Source: Fratercula arctica
Lineage: Eukaryota; Chordata; Aves; Charadriiformes; Alcidae
Length of the DNA: 64,000 bases
Direction of reading: 5' to 3'
Assembly (NCBI GenBank): GCA_947846985.1
Contig: CANTUZ010000025.1
Span: 12,522,100-12,586,099 of the forward strand
Below are positions 23,211 through 35,204 of the stretch, piece after piece. The notes under the pieces are model-generated. The model did not search any database and was not told where the DNA came from. It worked only from the letters and a program-made list of their open reading frames with translations. The position numbers were made by a program, and so were the translations under genes. Positions within the stretch are counted from its first letter, which is position 1. The number at the start of each line of letters is the position of its first letter.

Positions 23211-23430
23211 CAGGGAGGGGGGGCGGGCAGACACAGCACTTCAGGGCGTCCCCTGTATCTTCAAAGTGCACTCATGTCTGACCCCCTCTCTCCGATCCGA
23301 GACAGCCCCCTTATATCCTGTCCCGGACTGAATGGAAAAGTACAGGCTAGGGTCGCTGCATGCGTGGCCAGCACATGCAGCGAACCTCACCAGACTCATG
23401 ATCCAGCTTTGCTAACTGCGGATGTCTGAT
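23211..23430 (-). other. Internal LTR-like stretch after env 1, copy 1
   Basis: Follows the env 1 tail; minus strand has a GGATATAAGGG box near 23305-23315 and a CATG-rich palindrome upstream, then C-rich sequence before integrase 2. Looks like the U3/R of another virus; boundaries not definable. Confidence 0.45.
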
Positions 23431-24130
23431 ACCTGACTACCTTGTACTCCCTCCTTGTTATCTTCTTCTTTGAAAGTTAGGTTCTCATAGATACACATAT
23501 AGTTTTTCAGCAACAGTACTGAGTCCCTTTTTCCCAACATGCATACTGGGTTTGGTTCAACTAGTAATTCTCCGTCGTGTCTCACTCGAACCATCCTCTA
23601 TTATCCCTTACACATGCCACCCCGTGGCCCATAGTTGGGACACAACAGTATTCTATAACTCGTACAAGGGTATGATGCAAAGCAACATCTGCAACTGATC
23701 GTATAATGCTTATTAAACATAGCAAACAGCATACTAAACATAACAGACAGATTCCTTCCACACAGATAATGAGTATAATTTCCTTCAACCAACCCCACCC
23801 CCAAGTCCATCCAGCAAAGAGATTTCACACAGTGGTCTCCACAAGTTGCTGGCTCGCTCGGTGCAGTTCTTGCAACTGGGCATGGATGGATTTGGAGTGG
23901 TCACTTAGATTCATACAACACAGTCCTTTAGAATCTTGACAACCGTGTCCGTGAGCTAAAAGCAAAAAATCAATAGCAGCTCTGTTTTGCAGCATTGCAT
24001 GTTGAATACTATCTACATCTAGCAATAACTCAGAAACAGCTGTACTAGTAGCATTACTAAATTTATCCCTGGCAGCGAGAGAGTCCTTGTTATCAAGAAT
24101 CCTTGGCATCGAAAGAGTCCTTGTTAGCAA
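23431..24130 (-). pseudogene. Envelope TM remnant 1 with membrane anchor, copy 1
   Basis: TM ectodomain with [11 protein letters not shown] heptads and C-x6-CC (CQDSKGLCC) at about 23900-24000, then membrane span VEGICLLCLVCCLLCLI (23600-23790) and a cytoplasmic tail that is open to about 23412 in other frames. Sequence is related to but distinct from TM remnant 2. Upstream, residual signal-peptide/SU start is at 24244-24504. Confidence 0.8.
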
Positions 24131-24243
24131 GAGCGCATGCGGACTCCCTGTTCTTGCTGTACTGTGCTTTGATCTTCTTCCACAACAGGCCAGGATTCTC
24201 AGGCAGCTAGATAAGGTGTCCCTGAGTCCATTACAGACTTATG

Positions 24244-24504
24244 TCATCTAAGTGTTTTTCTTGCAAGCATCTGAGACTGAATAACAATTAGTGTGATAGA
24301 TGTGTTTTCCAGCACCCAGGTGCGAGTCCCTTGAGCGTATTTACAATCCTCCTTGCTGATCTTCCGTTGCTTTCCCATATTCCACCCCCCCCGCTCAAGA
24401 GACTGCTTCTGCTGGGGTTCATTTAGTCTCACAGGGTATAAAACAGAGTAATTTACAAAGGCGTGCAATAACATATATACATATAGGAAAAAAACCCAAA
24501 ACAT
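24244..24504 (-). pseudogene. Envelope signal peptide and SU N-terminus remnant, copy 1
   Basis: 86-codon ORF starting with a strongly hydrophobic run (FWVFFLYVYMLLHAF) followed by NYS and NTS sequons. Position before TM 1 and the equivalent, longer ORF at 52686-53048 in copy 2 suggest the start of Env with a long leader. Most of SU is deleted. Confidence 0.5.
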
Positions 24505-25178
24505 ATCTCTATAATACTGCTTGAATCAGGTGTCTTATTTCTCTTTTTCTGCTGCTGTCTTGTAGCATTTATGGCATACTTTTGTGCTAAGATGGCACAT
24601 TTCCCTTCTAATTGTTCCTTTTTTTTTTTTTCTCTTTTTTCTTTTTTCTCTTTTTTGTCTCTCTTTTTTTTTTTTTCTCATCACTTACAGCTGACATAAA
24701 AGTCTGCCTTTGCAACAAGAGCTCACCCTTAAGTTTCTCATTTTCCTACAGAGCATCCTATAGATTCTAGCTTAACTCCTTTTCCCAATCAACCATGATC
24801 TTATAGGCAAACAACAAACAACCAGCCATACGCCCTGCATGGGTAAGCTGTTCACGAGACTGTAATCATGTCGGCTGGTGAAAACGCCCCCAATATTTCA
24901 GGACTTCCATCAGTTCTACGGCCCATCATGGTCTATCTACCCGGGGTGCACTCGCCTTACATCTAAACATTGTGTATGTACAAACTTCTTCGCTTGACAG
25001 AGTGTCAGCCCTAGTCACGTACGAGAACAGTACCACACCGGGCAGAACACCTGCTCAAGCGGAGTCACCAAACGACACTGCACACAGCAACAAACAAACA
25101 GTAGCACAGATGCTGATCAGCAGGTATAAGCTGGCGCCCACACACACTTACACAGCAGACATACAAAAAACACCACTT
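24505..25178 (-). other. Family B internal region without recognised coding, copy 1
   Basis: Between integrase 1 and the env 1 start. Includes an expanded T/C-rich run at 24618-24679 that is only about 17 bases in copy 2 (53014-53030). A CTGTAAGTGATG sequence next to it on the minus strand resembles a splice donor. Confidence 0.5.
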
Positions 25179-25200
25179 CTATCTCAGGGAGATGGCTGGG

Positions 25201-25240
25201 GCGGGGGGGGGGGGTGGCGGGGGGGAGGGGGGGTGGCGGC
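25201..25240. repeat. G-rich tract at the integrase 1 breakpoint, copy 1
   Basis: G12, then G7 and G7 blocks separated by TGGC, A and T. It starts exactly where the integrase frame ends. Copy 2 has 32 consecutive G at 53553-53584. Confidence 0.85.
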
Positions 25241-25850
25241 TCTTTTCACTTGTATAAGCAGGTCCATTATCGGTCTTAATTTCTCGTGGTAGTCCCATGA
25301 CTGCAAAGCAACTCGTAAGATGCCTAATTACATGTAAGGCCCTCTCGCCAGCCTGAGCTGTGGCCCAAAGAAAGTCACTATAAGTATCAATAGTAACATG
25401 TACATATTTCAGTCGTCCAAACTCGGGAACGTGTGTGACATCCATCTGCCAGAGCTCACAAGGACCCAATCCTCGCGGGTTAACGCCTAAACCGAGCCCA
25501 GGGCCGTGGTGACTACAGGTGGGACAAGCACGCACGATTCCTCTGGCTTCATCCATAGTGACATTGAACTGTCGATGCAATCCCTTAGCGTTTTGATGGA
25601 ACATGCCATGTGATTCCCTGGCTTTGATGAATTCACTCAGGGGGGCTGCCACTGTCACCAGTCTGTCTGCTCGGGCGTTACCTTCTCCTAACCCTTGGTC
25701 CCACATGTGACTCCGAATGTGGATGACACAAAATGGAGCAGTACGTTGCTTAATCGCTGCCTGTAGCGCTCTCAGCAGCTCAAAGAGCCGCCGATTAGAC
25801 AGCTCTTTTATTCTTGCGTCCGCTCTGGCTCTGTCCTTCTCCCCTGACAT
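25235..25850 (-). pseudogene. RNase H tail and integrase 1, copy 1
   Basis: About 205 codons open. Starts in the end of RNase H (RRLFELLRALQAAI, HIRSHMWDQGLGEGNARAD), then integrase: zinc domain with His in ESHGMFHQ and HRQF and CPTC, core with Asp in WQMDVTH and Asp in KTDNGPAY. It stops after TSEK at the G-rich tract, so the catalytic Glu and C-terminal domain are missing. Normally joins viral DNA to host DNA; this one cannot. Identical in copy 2. Confidence 0.85.
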
Positions 25851-26630
25851 TCTGACAATACACTGCTATACCCTGATTCTGGCTGCGCACACATAAGCGG
25901 TTGAAAAGGAAGAACAAACGCGATACCTGGCGCAAACGGAGGAGGCTTAATAATGGAGGAACGCGATAACGACTTTCGTCTCTGTTGCTGTAAAATCTCC
26001 TCTGCAGTTGTAGCAGAGGCAGCCATAGCTTTAATCAGGGTTAAAGGTGGACATAAATCAGGTTCAGTCTCTGGATTTATTAGGCCAGGATCAAAGGGAT
26101 CTTCTGGCTCTTTGCCTCCTGAATTCTGTTTTTGGTAATGTTTTTCAGAATTGGGAATTTGAGCATATTTAGGCTAAGGGTCTGCAACTGGGGGTGTCAT
26201 TTCAAAAGACTGAGGTTCCTTTGGGGGAGCTTGTGGTGCCCCTCCAGCAACCCCTTGCAGGGCTCTGGCAAGGACAAGTGCAGCGTCTCCCGCGTTTGCA
26301 ATTCCTCCCCCACTTTTAGCCACTGAGCCAAATCGTAGGACCACCCTTCAGGGAACCATAAGCAATAATCGCGTATCCATACAAGCAAAAAATTTCCGAG
26401 TCAAATACTCATTCGCATCCTATGAACCCATCTCTGCTTCTTCTAGCATAGTACAAATCCATCTCCTCACTTTCTATTCTTTAACACTATCTCCCTTTTC
26501 TGATACATTACACTATTGCGTATCCCCAGACTCGTCCGCTGCTGTTTCAGACGGATCACCTGTTCCCGGACTCCCACACACCCTCTCCTCAACCGCCTGC
26601 AAACCCTCCTTGATAACCTCATGAGCCTTT
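25851..26630 (-). pseudogene. Gag-derived and junction sequence before RNase H, copy 1
   Basis: Short frames include an Ala/Pro-rich Gag-like stretch (GGAPQAPPKEPQSFEM region, about 26190-26330) and a Glu/Arg-rich piece at 25808-26026 that runs towards RNase H. CA, NC, PR and RT that should lie here are missing, so a deletion joins Gag to the end of RNase H. Confidence 0.55.
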
Positions 26631-27542
26631 TTATAAGCAGCCCGTATCGCGCCCCGCTTTCAAACCCTTATCAAGTCTCTGCATTTCCGCGAGCAATTGC
26701 TGCATAGTGTTCTGTTGATCGCGGAGAGCGTCACGGAGCTCCGCAGTATCTTTAGGTGGATAGACGGTTTTCAGATGAACGTCCTCGGAGGATGATGATG
26801 TTTCCATAGGCTGAGGAGAGTCGGGGGGAACCTGCATGGATGACTCCGGTAGACCAGAGTACGGTGGAGCGGTCGGTTGCGGAGGCGAAAATGTCCATTC
26901 GTCAGACGCACCCCAGAACTCCTTTTCTGACTGCTTTATTACAGGAAATGCATTGGAGGATGAACTGTTTCCCTCTTCCCCAGCTGTATCTAACACCCTC
27001 TGGGCTGTGGTGGCAATAACAGCTGATCCATGCATGCCTGCAGTCAGTCCCTTCACCTGTCGATAAGTGCCTGCCAGGTTCCGGGCTTCCTTATTCTCTG
27101 ACTGCACTGCTTCCCACATTTCCACTCCAATTCTAGTCCATGTTGAAAGGTCAAAAACTGAGTTGGATCTCTGAGCAATCCTCATTGTCGGCATCAAGGT
27201 AATAGTTCCAGTAAAGCACTCTCACTAAGGTTTCCCTGGCACTTTTTGCCAGCTGCAGCAAACTTTGTACCGCTGCCTTTTCGCCTTATACTTTTTCATA
27301 CAGTTAATAACGTCTCGTCAAGATTTCATCAACTTTTTTGTAGTTTTATCATCATCTATAACTTTATCCCATAGGCAATCTCCAAACGTTCACCACTCTT
27401 CTACTTCAAACATATCGTCTGGGTCCTTAAAGTATCCTGGAGCTTTGCCTAATGCAATTAACCCAGCCAGATCTTTTATAGGGCCTACTCCCCGCTTTTC
27501 TAAAAAGCATTGTAAAAATTGTAAAGCTACCTCTCTATCCAT
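26631..27542 (-). pseudogene. Family B gag (matrix and following region), copy 1
   Basis: ATG at 27540-27542, 248 bases after the PBS. Matrix-like start (helical, ALQFLQCFLEKRGVG) is stopped by TGA at 27390-27392 and TGA at 27318-27320, both also present in copy 2. A second frame from 27197 down to 26631 encodes a Ser/Pro-rich Gag stretch with a coiled-coil-like region (LRDALRDQQNTMQQLL). One extra C near 26652-26656, absent from copy 2, shifts the frame; copy 2 runs 39 codons further. Betaretrovirus-like layout; no myristoylation Gly at residue 2. Confidence 0.7.
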
Positions 27543-27790
27543 TTGTGACGCATCGACTTCCTCTTTATGATCCCTTGATTACTTATGATCCCTTGATTAC
27601 TCTGTTTGCAGCCTTTTTTCTTTTCCGTTTAGGTAGCTTTCCTCGGACGGCGATCCTCCTCTTAATTATCCGAAGATCAGGTACGGACAGACATATCATG
27701 TGCCAGCCATATCATGTACTGTCTTTTACCCCCTGGTCGCTGCTACCAGTGCTTTTCCGAGCTCGCTGTCCGGTGGGAACAAGGCTGGGG

Positions 27791-27808
27791 GTCCCTGTTC
27801 GGGCGCCA
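27791..27808 (-). other. Primer-binding site, tRNA-Lys3 type, copy 1
   Basis: Minus strand TGGCGCCCGAACAGGGAC, an exact match to the tRNA-Lys3 site used by several lentiviruses and betaretroviruses, two bases from the LTR. Confidence 0.93.
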
Positions 27809-27810
27809 CT

Positions 27811-28156
27811 TGCGACGAGCGAGGGAAGACAAGCAGCCGACTCAATGTGAGTGATAAAGCAAGCTTCAGTTTATTGCCCGAATACGCTTCATTATATAGC
27901 TACTGGTTACATCATCGCTTGAATATTGGCTAATTATAAAAGTCATCTGCTCACTGCGATTGGCTCTCTGTCCACACGACAGGGTTCAGCCTTAGTTCCC
28001 TATTCTTATCAGCTCCTTATTCTTGCTTCTGCATTCTCATGGCTTGTTTACTTAGTACTTTCCCATCGCCGAGCTGTAACTTGCTTCTACGCTATTCTCA
28101 TCTCACATAACTCCTCTATTGTCCCATGACCTTGCTCCTCAAGCCATTCTGCAACA
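27811..28156 (-). mobile_element. Family B copy 1, 5' LTR
   Basis: 346 bp. Minus strand GCTATATAAT box at 27891-27900 and AATAAA at 27870-27875 are spaced as promoter and polyadenylation signal. The antisense strand has an open 67-codon frame identical in all four LTRs; this only reflects LTR identity. Confidence 0.93.
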
Positions 28157-28718
28157 CAGGAGGTTTCTGCAGAGCATTGATGATAACTTTTTGACACAGG
28201 TGGTGGAGGAACCAATGAGGAGAGGCGTGCTGCTGGACCTTGTACTGACAAACAAAGAAGGACTGGTTGGGGATGTGAAGGTTGGGAGCAGCCCTGGCTG
28301 CAGTGACCATGAGATGGTGGAGTTCAGGATCCTGTGTGGAAGAAGCAGAGCAATAAGTAGGATTACAAGCCTGGAGTTCATGAGAGCTGACTTTGGCCTC
28401 TTCAAAGACCTACTTGGAGGAACCCCATGGGTTAAGGCTCTAGAGGGAAGGGGGGTCCCAGAAAGCTGGTAAATATTCAAGCACCACTTCCTCCAAGCTC
28501 AAGATCAGTGCATCCCTATGAAATCAAGCAAAGGAGGCAGGAGACCTGCATGGATGAGCAAGGAGCTTCTGGAAAAACTCAAATGGAAGAAGGAAATGTG
28601 GAAAAAGGGACTGGCCACTTGGGAGGAATATAGGAATGTTGTCAGAGTATGCAGGGATGCAATGAGGAAGGTTAAGGTCCACTTGGAATTAAATCTGAAT
28701 GAAACCCTGAATGCATAA
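28157..28718 (+). repeat. CR1 ORF2 fragment, right part
   Basis: Resumes the CR1 cut at 21463: LDLVLTNKEGLVGDV, GCSDHEMVEF (endonuclease C-terminal motifs) and [14 protein letters not shown]. Open in two frames with one shift near 28470. Ends near 28718 without a CR1 3' terminus. Confidence 0.88.
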
Positions 28719-29260
28719 TTCTCTAAGAGCATATTAAAGCCTGATGTCTACAGCACAATCTTTCCAAATGTATTTGCAGGAGGCAGGTATCTCACATCAT
28801 CACCTATTACTATATCCTGATCTAGTATTTAAAAAATGGTGAGGTTTTAACTCAGCAATAGAAAAGACACTCCATTCACTCATGTATCACTCACAAGACT
28901 CAGAAAACCACAGTTTTAGGCTGATATTTACTGGTGCCTTGGGACTTGTTGAGTGCCAACCAGCTCAGCACATACCATCCCGTGTGGAACAGGCATGTGT
29001 TTGCACGATCTCCATGTTCAGAGAGGGACTGCATCTTCCTGTTTCCATCACGCTTGATGAACTACTTTGTTTATACTGTGAAAATGCCTTCGATGTCCCA
29101 TCAAATTTGGAAATTAGAAATTGAAAAAAAAAAGTCATAAATTGAATAACTATTTGACAATGAGATTAATACTTGAAATCCTGAAACAATCTAATTTGGT
29201 TCCCTGTACTATGCATATATAACTTATGAAAAGAGTTCTTGTAAGCTCTCATTTAGACTT

Positions 29261-29470
29261 ACATTAGGAACATTAGGAAGCATTTCTTTACAGAGGGGTG
29301 GTCAAACACTGGAACAGGCTTCCTAGAGAGATGGTCAATCCCCCGTGCCTGTCAGTGTTTAAGGGGCATTTGGACAATGCCCTTAATAATTTGATTTAAC
29401 TTTTGGTCAGCCCTGAAGTGGTCAGGCAGTTGGACTAGATGATCATTGTAGGTCCCTTCCAATTATTCTA
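29261..29470 (+). repeat. CR1 3' end
   Basis: ORF2 C-terminus and 3' UTR type sequence (AACACTGGAACAGGCTTCC; GATGATCATTGTAGGTCCC), leading into the ATTCT repeat. Confidence 0.85.
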
Positions 29471-29538
29471 TTCTATTCTATTCTATTCTATTCTATTCTA
29501 TTCTATTCTATTCTATTCTGTTCTGTTCTGTTCTATTC
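29463..29538 (+). repeat. (ATTCT)n microsatellite, with GTTCT variants
   Basis: About 15 pentamer units; the last few read GTTCT. Grows directly out of the CR1 3' end. Confidence 0.9.
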
Positions 29539-30596
29539 TCATGGCTGTTTGTTTAGTCTAATTCTCCTGATATTAACAATATTTTTTTCCAAATAACAGC
29601 TAGTAACAAAAGAGTTAGAAAAATGAATTTCTATTAAAAGATTGATACTCTCCAGGTGTTCAGCTATCTTGGAAAAAGGCATTTGAGATATACCCTGTCA
29701 GCTGTAAATATCATTAGGAGACAGATTAGGCGGTGTTATACAAAACTTTAGTAAAACACAGGGATAATGACAAAAACATTGTTCAAGTTCAGTGGAATAA
29801 ATCGCCAAATGTGACCTCCAGAGTGCCAGAGTGCCCATATTGCCAGCAGCAGACTTATAGTGTCTTATGCAGAGACAAAGGCAATATTAGGTTCTTCTAT
29901 CATAGGCACACAAGAAACAGATTAACACCTACTCTGATGCTATAAAACATTCTGTGTTAGTCACATAAAAAGTATGTTTTGCTTACTTCTTGAGGGTATA
30001 AGGTCCTTAAAATATCTTGGTAATTTTCTTCAAGTTACAGAATCAATGTGCTAACCCTGACTCGTTGCATGACATAATTCTGATGTAGAAAATAATAGCA
30101 ATCAGAGGTCTCCAACAGAAGAAAACTGGTGTATAACCTCTAAAGATCTGGCCCTTGAAATCAAGCTTCCTTGCATCAAATTTGATTTATAAAATATAAC
30201 CACTGAGATGTTTAAAAACAAAACAAAACAAAAAAACCCAACCCCTTTTAATGAACTACTAGGAGAAAATGTAACCTCAGGTTAAAGAATGCAAGGGATT
30301 GCAGGTGGGATTGTCTGGGGAGGTGTAAATTTTCACAGGGGAAATTACATACAGCCAAAAGAAGCCACTGCACAACAAAATGGGTGGGAGAGGGGGAGTT
30401 TTTAACTAAGCAGTAAAATAACTGTGTCTGTCTGTAGTTATTGGGCTGCTGCGCTTTTTGCTTGGTAAGTCAACACGCTGTCATCTTATTAATTTGTGCC
30501 TGGGCCTATCACGCAGAGGCTGTTGCTTCACAGATGATTTTGATCAGAGCAGTCAAACCAGCAAAATCTGACATCCTGGTTAGAATTACTTTCTCA

Positions 30597-30659
30597 ACCT
30601 AGACTTGATGATCTCCGAAGGTCCCTTCCAACCCCTACCGTTCTGTGATTCTGTGATTA
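30597..30659 (+). repeat. CR1 3' terminus, short
   Basis: About 60 bp: GATGATCTCCGAAGGTCCC then TTCTGTGATTCTGTGATT, the CR1 terminal octamer repeats. Confidence 0.85.
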
Positions 30660-32493
30660 TAAGGTATTATAGCATGCACATTTCACGTGACATAACAGTT
30701 TTATGTAAGAAAAGTGCACCCTCAGTCACAGAGTAAACCAAGATACAAAATGCTATTAGTCAAAGAAAAAGCCTTAACCAAATGTCACATGTCATGAAAC
30801 AAAAACAGCTGGTGTACTTCTACTACAGTCTTTTTTTTTGATTATTATTATTGTATCCCTTTTAATGATATTCTATAACAAGTACAATATCCACTCCTGA
30901 TGTCGCAGAGGCTGAGCTCTGTGACAAGCTGACTTTTCACTTCCCTGGTCAAACTGGACAAAATAATTCAAATTAAATCTGAAGCAGTCCAAAATAGAAA
31001 AAACATTTTCTTTTCATTTAAGCAAACTCCCTCTCCAAGAAAGAAACCAAAGAACTTTTATTGTGTTTTTAGTTTTAAAATTTTACAAGCAAATTTCAGA
31101 ATAAAATGTCTTTCCAAAGAGAAACACTAAAACATTTCGTTCAGAAACTTTTGAAATTAAACATTTTTCTGAAAAAATAAAGTAACAAACTTTCAAGCAA
31201 AATTATTCCCTGTTGCATGATTTCTCAAGTAGTTCCAACTGAAACTGTATCTGTATCTTTCAGTGAATGAATATCAGTCAAAAACATTTTTCTCAGCTCC
31301 TTCTTTTAGTCTTCCATTCTTTTCCTTTCGCTATTCTAGGCAAAGGATTCTTCTCAACTTAGTAACCCCTAATAGAAATTAGTCCTCCCTAGATTTCAGC
31401 ATATTATATAACTGTTTGTTAAGCCAAAGTCAAATTTATTCCTGCAAAAACTTAAGATTTTCTTTCAACTAAATAAGAATTATTACTTGTAATATTTTAA
31501 TATCATAAATAATCAGTGTGTGAATGTATATGTCAGCCTGAAAAAGAAACAGGAACACCAGGATGGCTGAAGATAAATAAACTTGTTTCTAGTTCAGTTT
31601 GTGCTTTTCTAGTTCAGTTTGTGCTTAATTTTTATTTTCAGTTGTTAACTAGGTTACTCAATATTGAATCTTAAAATCTAATAATAATAATGAGGACATA
31701 TCGATGAGACACATTTTGACCTTGCTGTGTGATTTTACACCTCTCAAAATATGATCTTGATACAATTCTGTCTGAAATCATACTAGATGCAGTTTCTACT
31801 GTAGTATCTGTACTAAGGACATGTCACTAAATGAGTGAATTATTCTTTTTAGCTATTGATCATGGAATATATTGAATGCATTATGCTTATTTGTAATGGA
31901 AGTAATTATGCCATTCAAATATGAGGGGGAAAAAAGTTTAACCATTTTCTCATAAATACATGAAATTGGACTTTAGCACTAAAGTCCACATTGTATTCCT
32001 ATACATACGCAGTCCTATATTTTACCCCAGACTATATATGTTGTAGGCACCATTCCTCATTGGCTGAGGAAGGACCTGGGTTTACACAGCAGTACTGTCA
32101 ATACAGGTAAAAGGCTATTTAAGAAACAGCAAATCTCTTTGTTTTTCTTGTAGTCCATGTCAACAGGCAATCAAAAGACATCAGCATGACTGGAACTGAG
32201 GCTGCATTACTGGTGCTGCCTTGCTCCCTAGCTACTGTGGATACTGTGGTTATGTAATTGGCATCATCTCAGCTTTTAGCTACTGTGGTTACATTTAATG
32301 ATGTTGCCTTGGTTGCTAGCTACTGGGCAGCTTTGGTGCTTTCTCGATTTACTACAAAGAGTTACTGCTTCTGCTGCACTTTGCTGAGCTACAGGCAGGA
32401 TACTACTGTGGTCCAAATCTTGGGATTTCTTCTCCACCAGATGCTTGGTACTGCAAAGTTTTCCTTAATTTGGAGTTTCAGGATTCAACCTGA

Positions 32494-33386
32494 TTAGAAT
32501 CATAGAATCATAGAATCTGTTGGGTTGGAAGGGACCTTTAAAGGTCATCTACTCCAACCCCCCTGCAGTAAGCAGGGACTTCTTCAACTAGATCAGATTG
32601 CTCAGAGCCTCATCAAGACTGGCCTTGAATGTCTCCAGGGATGGGGCCTCCACCACCTCTCTGGGCAACCTGTGCCAGTGCCTCACCACCCTCATTGTAA
32701 AGAACTTCTTCTTAATGTCTAATCTAAACCTACCCTGCTCTAGTTTAAAACCATTGCCCCTTGTCCTATCGCTACATGCCCTTGCAAACAGCCCCTCCCC
32801 AGCTCTCCTGTAGGCCCCCTTCAGGTACTGGAAGGCCGCTATAAGGTCTCCCCGGAGCCTTCTCTTCTCCAGGATGAACAACCCCAACTCTCTCAGCCTG
32901 TCCTCATAGGAGAGGTGCTCCAGCCCTCGGATCATCCTTGTGGCCCTCCTCTGGACCCCCTCCAACAGGTCCATGTCCTTCTTGTGCTGAGGGCTCCAGA
33001 GCTGGATGCAGTACCCCAGGTGGGGTCTCATGAGAGCAGAGTAGACGGGGAGAATCACCTCCCTTGACCTGCTGGCCACGGTTCTTCTGATGCAGCCCAG
33101 GATGCAATTGGCCTTCTAGGCTGCAAGTGCACATTGTTGGCTCATGTCCAGCTTTTCATCCACCAGTATCCCCAAGTCCTTTTCCGCAGGGCTGCTCTCT
33201 ATCACGTCATCCCCCAGTCTGTATTGATAACGAGGACTGTCCCAACCCAAGTGCAGGACCTTGCACTTGGCCTTGTTGAATTTCATGAGGTTTGCTCAGG
33301 CCCACCTCTCTAGCTCGTCCAGGTCCCTCTGGATGACATCCTGTCCCTCTGGCCTGTCAACCACACCACTCAGCTCGGTGTCAGTG
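32494..33386 (-). repeat. CR1 3' portion, about 0.9 kb
   Basis: Minus strand runs from ORF2 RT sequence to the 3' end at 32494 (ATAGAATCATAGAATC). A 163-codon frame at 32588-33079 encodes the ORF2 C-terminus ([39 protein letters not shown]). Little damaged, hence fairly young. 5'-truncated near 33386. Confidence 0.92.
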
Positions 33387-34137
33387 CACTGTTGATGGAT
33401 GTAACTGGAATACATAAGTTTTATGAGGGATAGATGGTGTTTAGGAGTTTCAAAAGTACATACAGCAGTTAGACACCCTTTTTTTTTGGAATTTCCTCAG
33501 GGAATGGCCACTCTCTAATTCCTTGTGACTTCTCTAAAGTCAAAGGAGTTCTACTATAACCATTTCTGGTTACAGTAGAAACAAAGCTTTCTGCAGTAAC
33601 CTGTTTAATCCAAAACATTCTGAACGTTTAGTGCTCTAGACTGGAGCTTTCACATGGATTTAAGAAGCTGCTGCTTCTTTTTTGAATGCTCTGAATGCTC
33701 TGAAGCAATGCTGCCGAATAGTCAATGGCCACATCAGGGTGAAGCAAGGAACAGAGAGAGATGGCTTGAGAAAGCCACCTCTCTAGGGCCTGAATTATGA
33801 CAGGGCATAATTCACTAGTTACTAACTCAGAGTTATTCTCAAACCATTTTTCCTTTGTAGACACTTAGAGAAAAGGGAACAAAGATGGCCCGATCGGAGG
33901 CAAGCACACAAGAATGCTTTTCAAAAGCAGAACTTTCTGACAGTGATGGTCACACAATTACATAGTTTCCCCACTTACTAGATATTTTCCCTATTTAGTC
34001 TTCGATTTCACATTGGAAACTTATACCTTATAAAAGAGACTGTGCTTCATTAGACTGGGGGGGGGGGGGGGAGAGAGAAAAACTCTAAAGTGTTTCTCCA
34101 AACTTCTCTGGATTCTCCCAGTGGGACTGGCAAATGC

Positions 34138-34196
34138 AGAAGGTGAAAGATGGAGGTGAAAGATGGAAATGAAAGATGGAAATGAAAGATGAAAAC
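34138..34196. repeat. GAAAGATGGAAAT-type tandem repeat
   Basis: Four to five imperfect units of about 13 bp. Confidence 0.8.
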
Positions 34197-35204
34197 AAAG
34201 AAAGAACATCTCGAAGAAGGGACAAATGAACACATGAAGTATAAGGTCTACTACAAAATACTGCTATGGTTCAATATTACTCCTAAACTTTTGCTTTAGA
34301 AAGCATCTGTTTCATTTAAAAAATAAAACCTGTTTTATTAAATGGATAAATCATGTTTAAAAACACATTAAAAAGAATAAAGGCAAAAGGACTGTTAATT
34401 CATAATCTAGTTGTTCCTGTTACATCAGGACCATACCGTACCTTAAGTACTCTCTTCTTCCTAGTTCAGTTCTCCATCATGAGACTTCCCTTCAGAGACA
34501 CACCGCTTACCCCTTTAATTTCTCTTTTTCTGTTATATCACATATCTTCCTACTCAACTGGCTTTAGATTCTGACAACTGCTTCATGCCACATGTCCTTG
34601 CTTTTCCTCCACCAGGATTCATATCTGACAAATGTCCTTTTTTTCCCTCCCAGTTATTTCTTGGCCCACTTTTCTCAGTTGCTGCAGTGCCAGCTAGCAC
34701 TGATTCTGTGTCCTCTTGCTTGTTATGCACTTACTTTTTTCCATGTTCCCCTTGTGCTTCTCATTTTTTTAAAATTTAATCTGGGGTTTATGAAATCACT
34801 AACACCATGTCTTAGCACTTTCTCCATATTTTCTGCTGAGAACAAGAATCACAGTGTTTGTTTTTAGAAAATGTAACCACGATTAGTATGTTTAAAATTG
34901 ACCAGTTGCCTCTTTATAATAATCTTTTCCAAATGCCCATGTCCAGTTCCAAAATAAGGAACATAATGCTTTAAGGAAAAAAAAAAAAAAAGCTGAGCTC
35001 TAAAATAATGAGTCTGTTTTTATTTAGAATTTTAGATAAACTCACAGGACAAGTATATATGTAATTTCTTCCAGTTATTTGAGACATTTACTGCAATAAG
35101 CAAGTACTGTTTGTCCTCTCCATATTTTAGTATAAAAGTTTCTTATGAAGCTCTCCATACTTGTGGAGCAATGATAGACAAAAAGCAGTACATTCTGGCT
35201 ATAC

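Larger units (their letters stand above)
21464..28156 (-). mobile_element. Family B mosaic provirus, copy 1 (6.7 kb)
   Basis: LTRs 21464-21809 (3') and 27811-28156 (5'), each 346 bp and apparently identical, with the exact 6-bp target duplication CAGGAG (21458-21463 and 28157-28162) inside a CR1. The 6-bp duplication, Lys3 primer site and alpharetrovirus-like TM put it with class II ERVs. Minus-strand order: LTR, PBS, gag, RNase H-IN piece 1, env remnant 1, LTR-like stretch, IN 2, second PPT and U3-like stretch, env remnant 2, PPT, LTR. Most of PR and RT is missing. Cannot replicate by itself. Confidence 0.93.
28719..32493. other. Non-coding interval with small CR1 tails
   Basis: Apart from the CR1 3' ends at 29261-29470 and 30597-30659, the ATTCT repeat, and a 20-bp tandem duplication at 31587-31626, nothing recognised. 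Confidence 0.6.

Noticed and set aside
27926..28129. Identical 67-codon plus-strand ORF in all four family B LTRs
   Set aside because: Antisense to the LTR; identity only reflects recent LTR copying, and there is no start context or domain.
29463..29538. Regular repeat array considered as CRISPR-like
   Set aside because: A simple pentamer microsatellite with no spacers, in a vertebrate genome.
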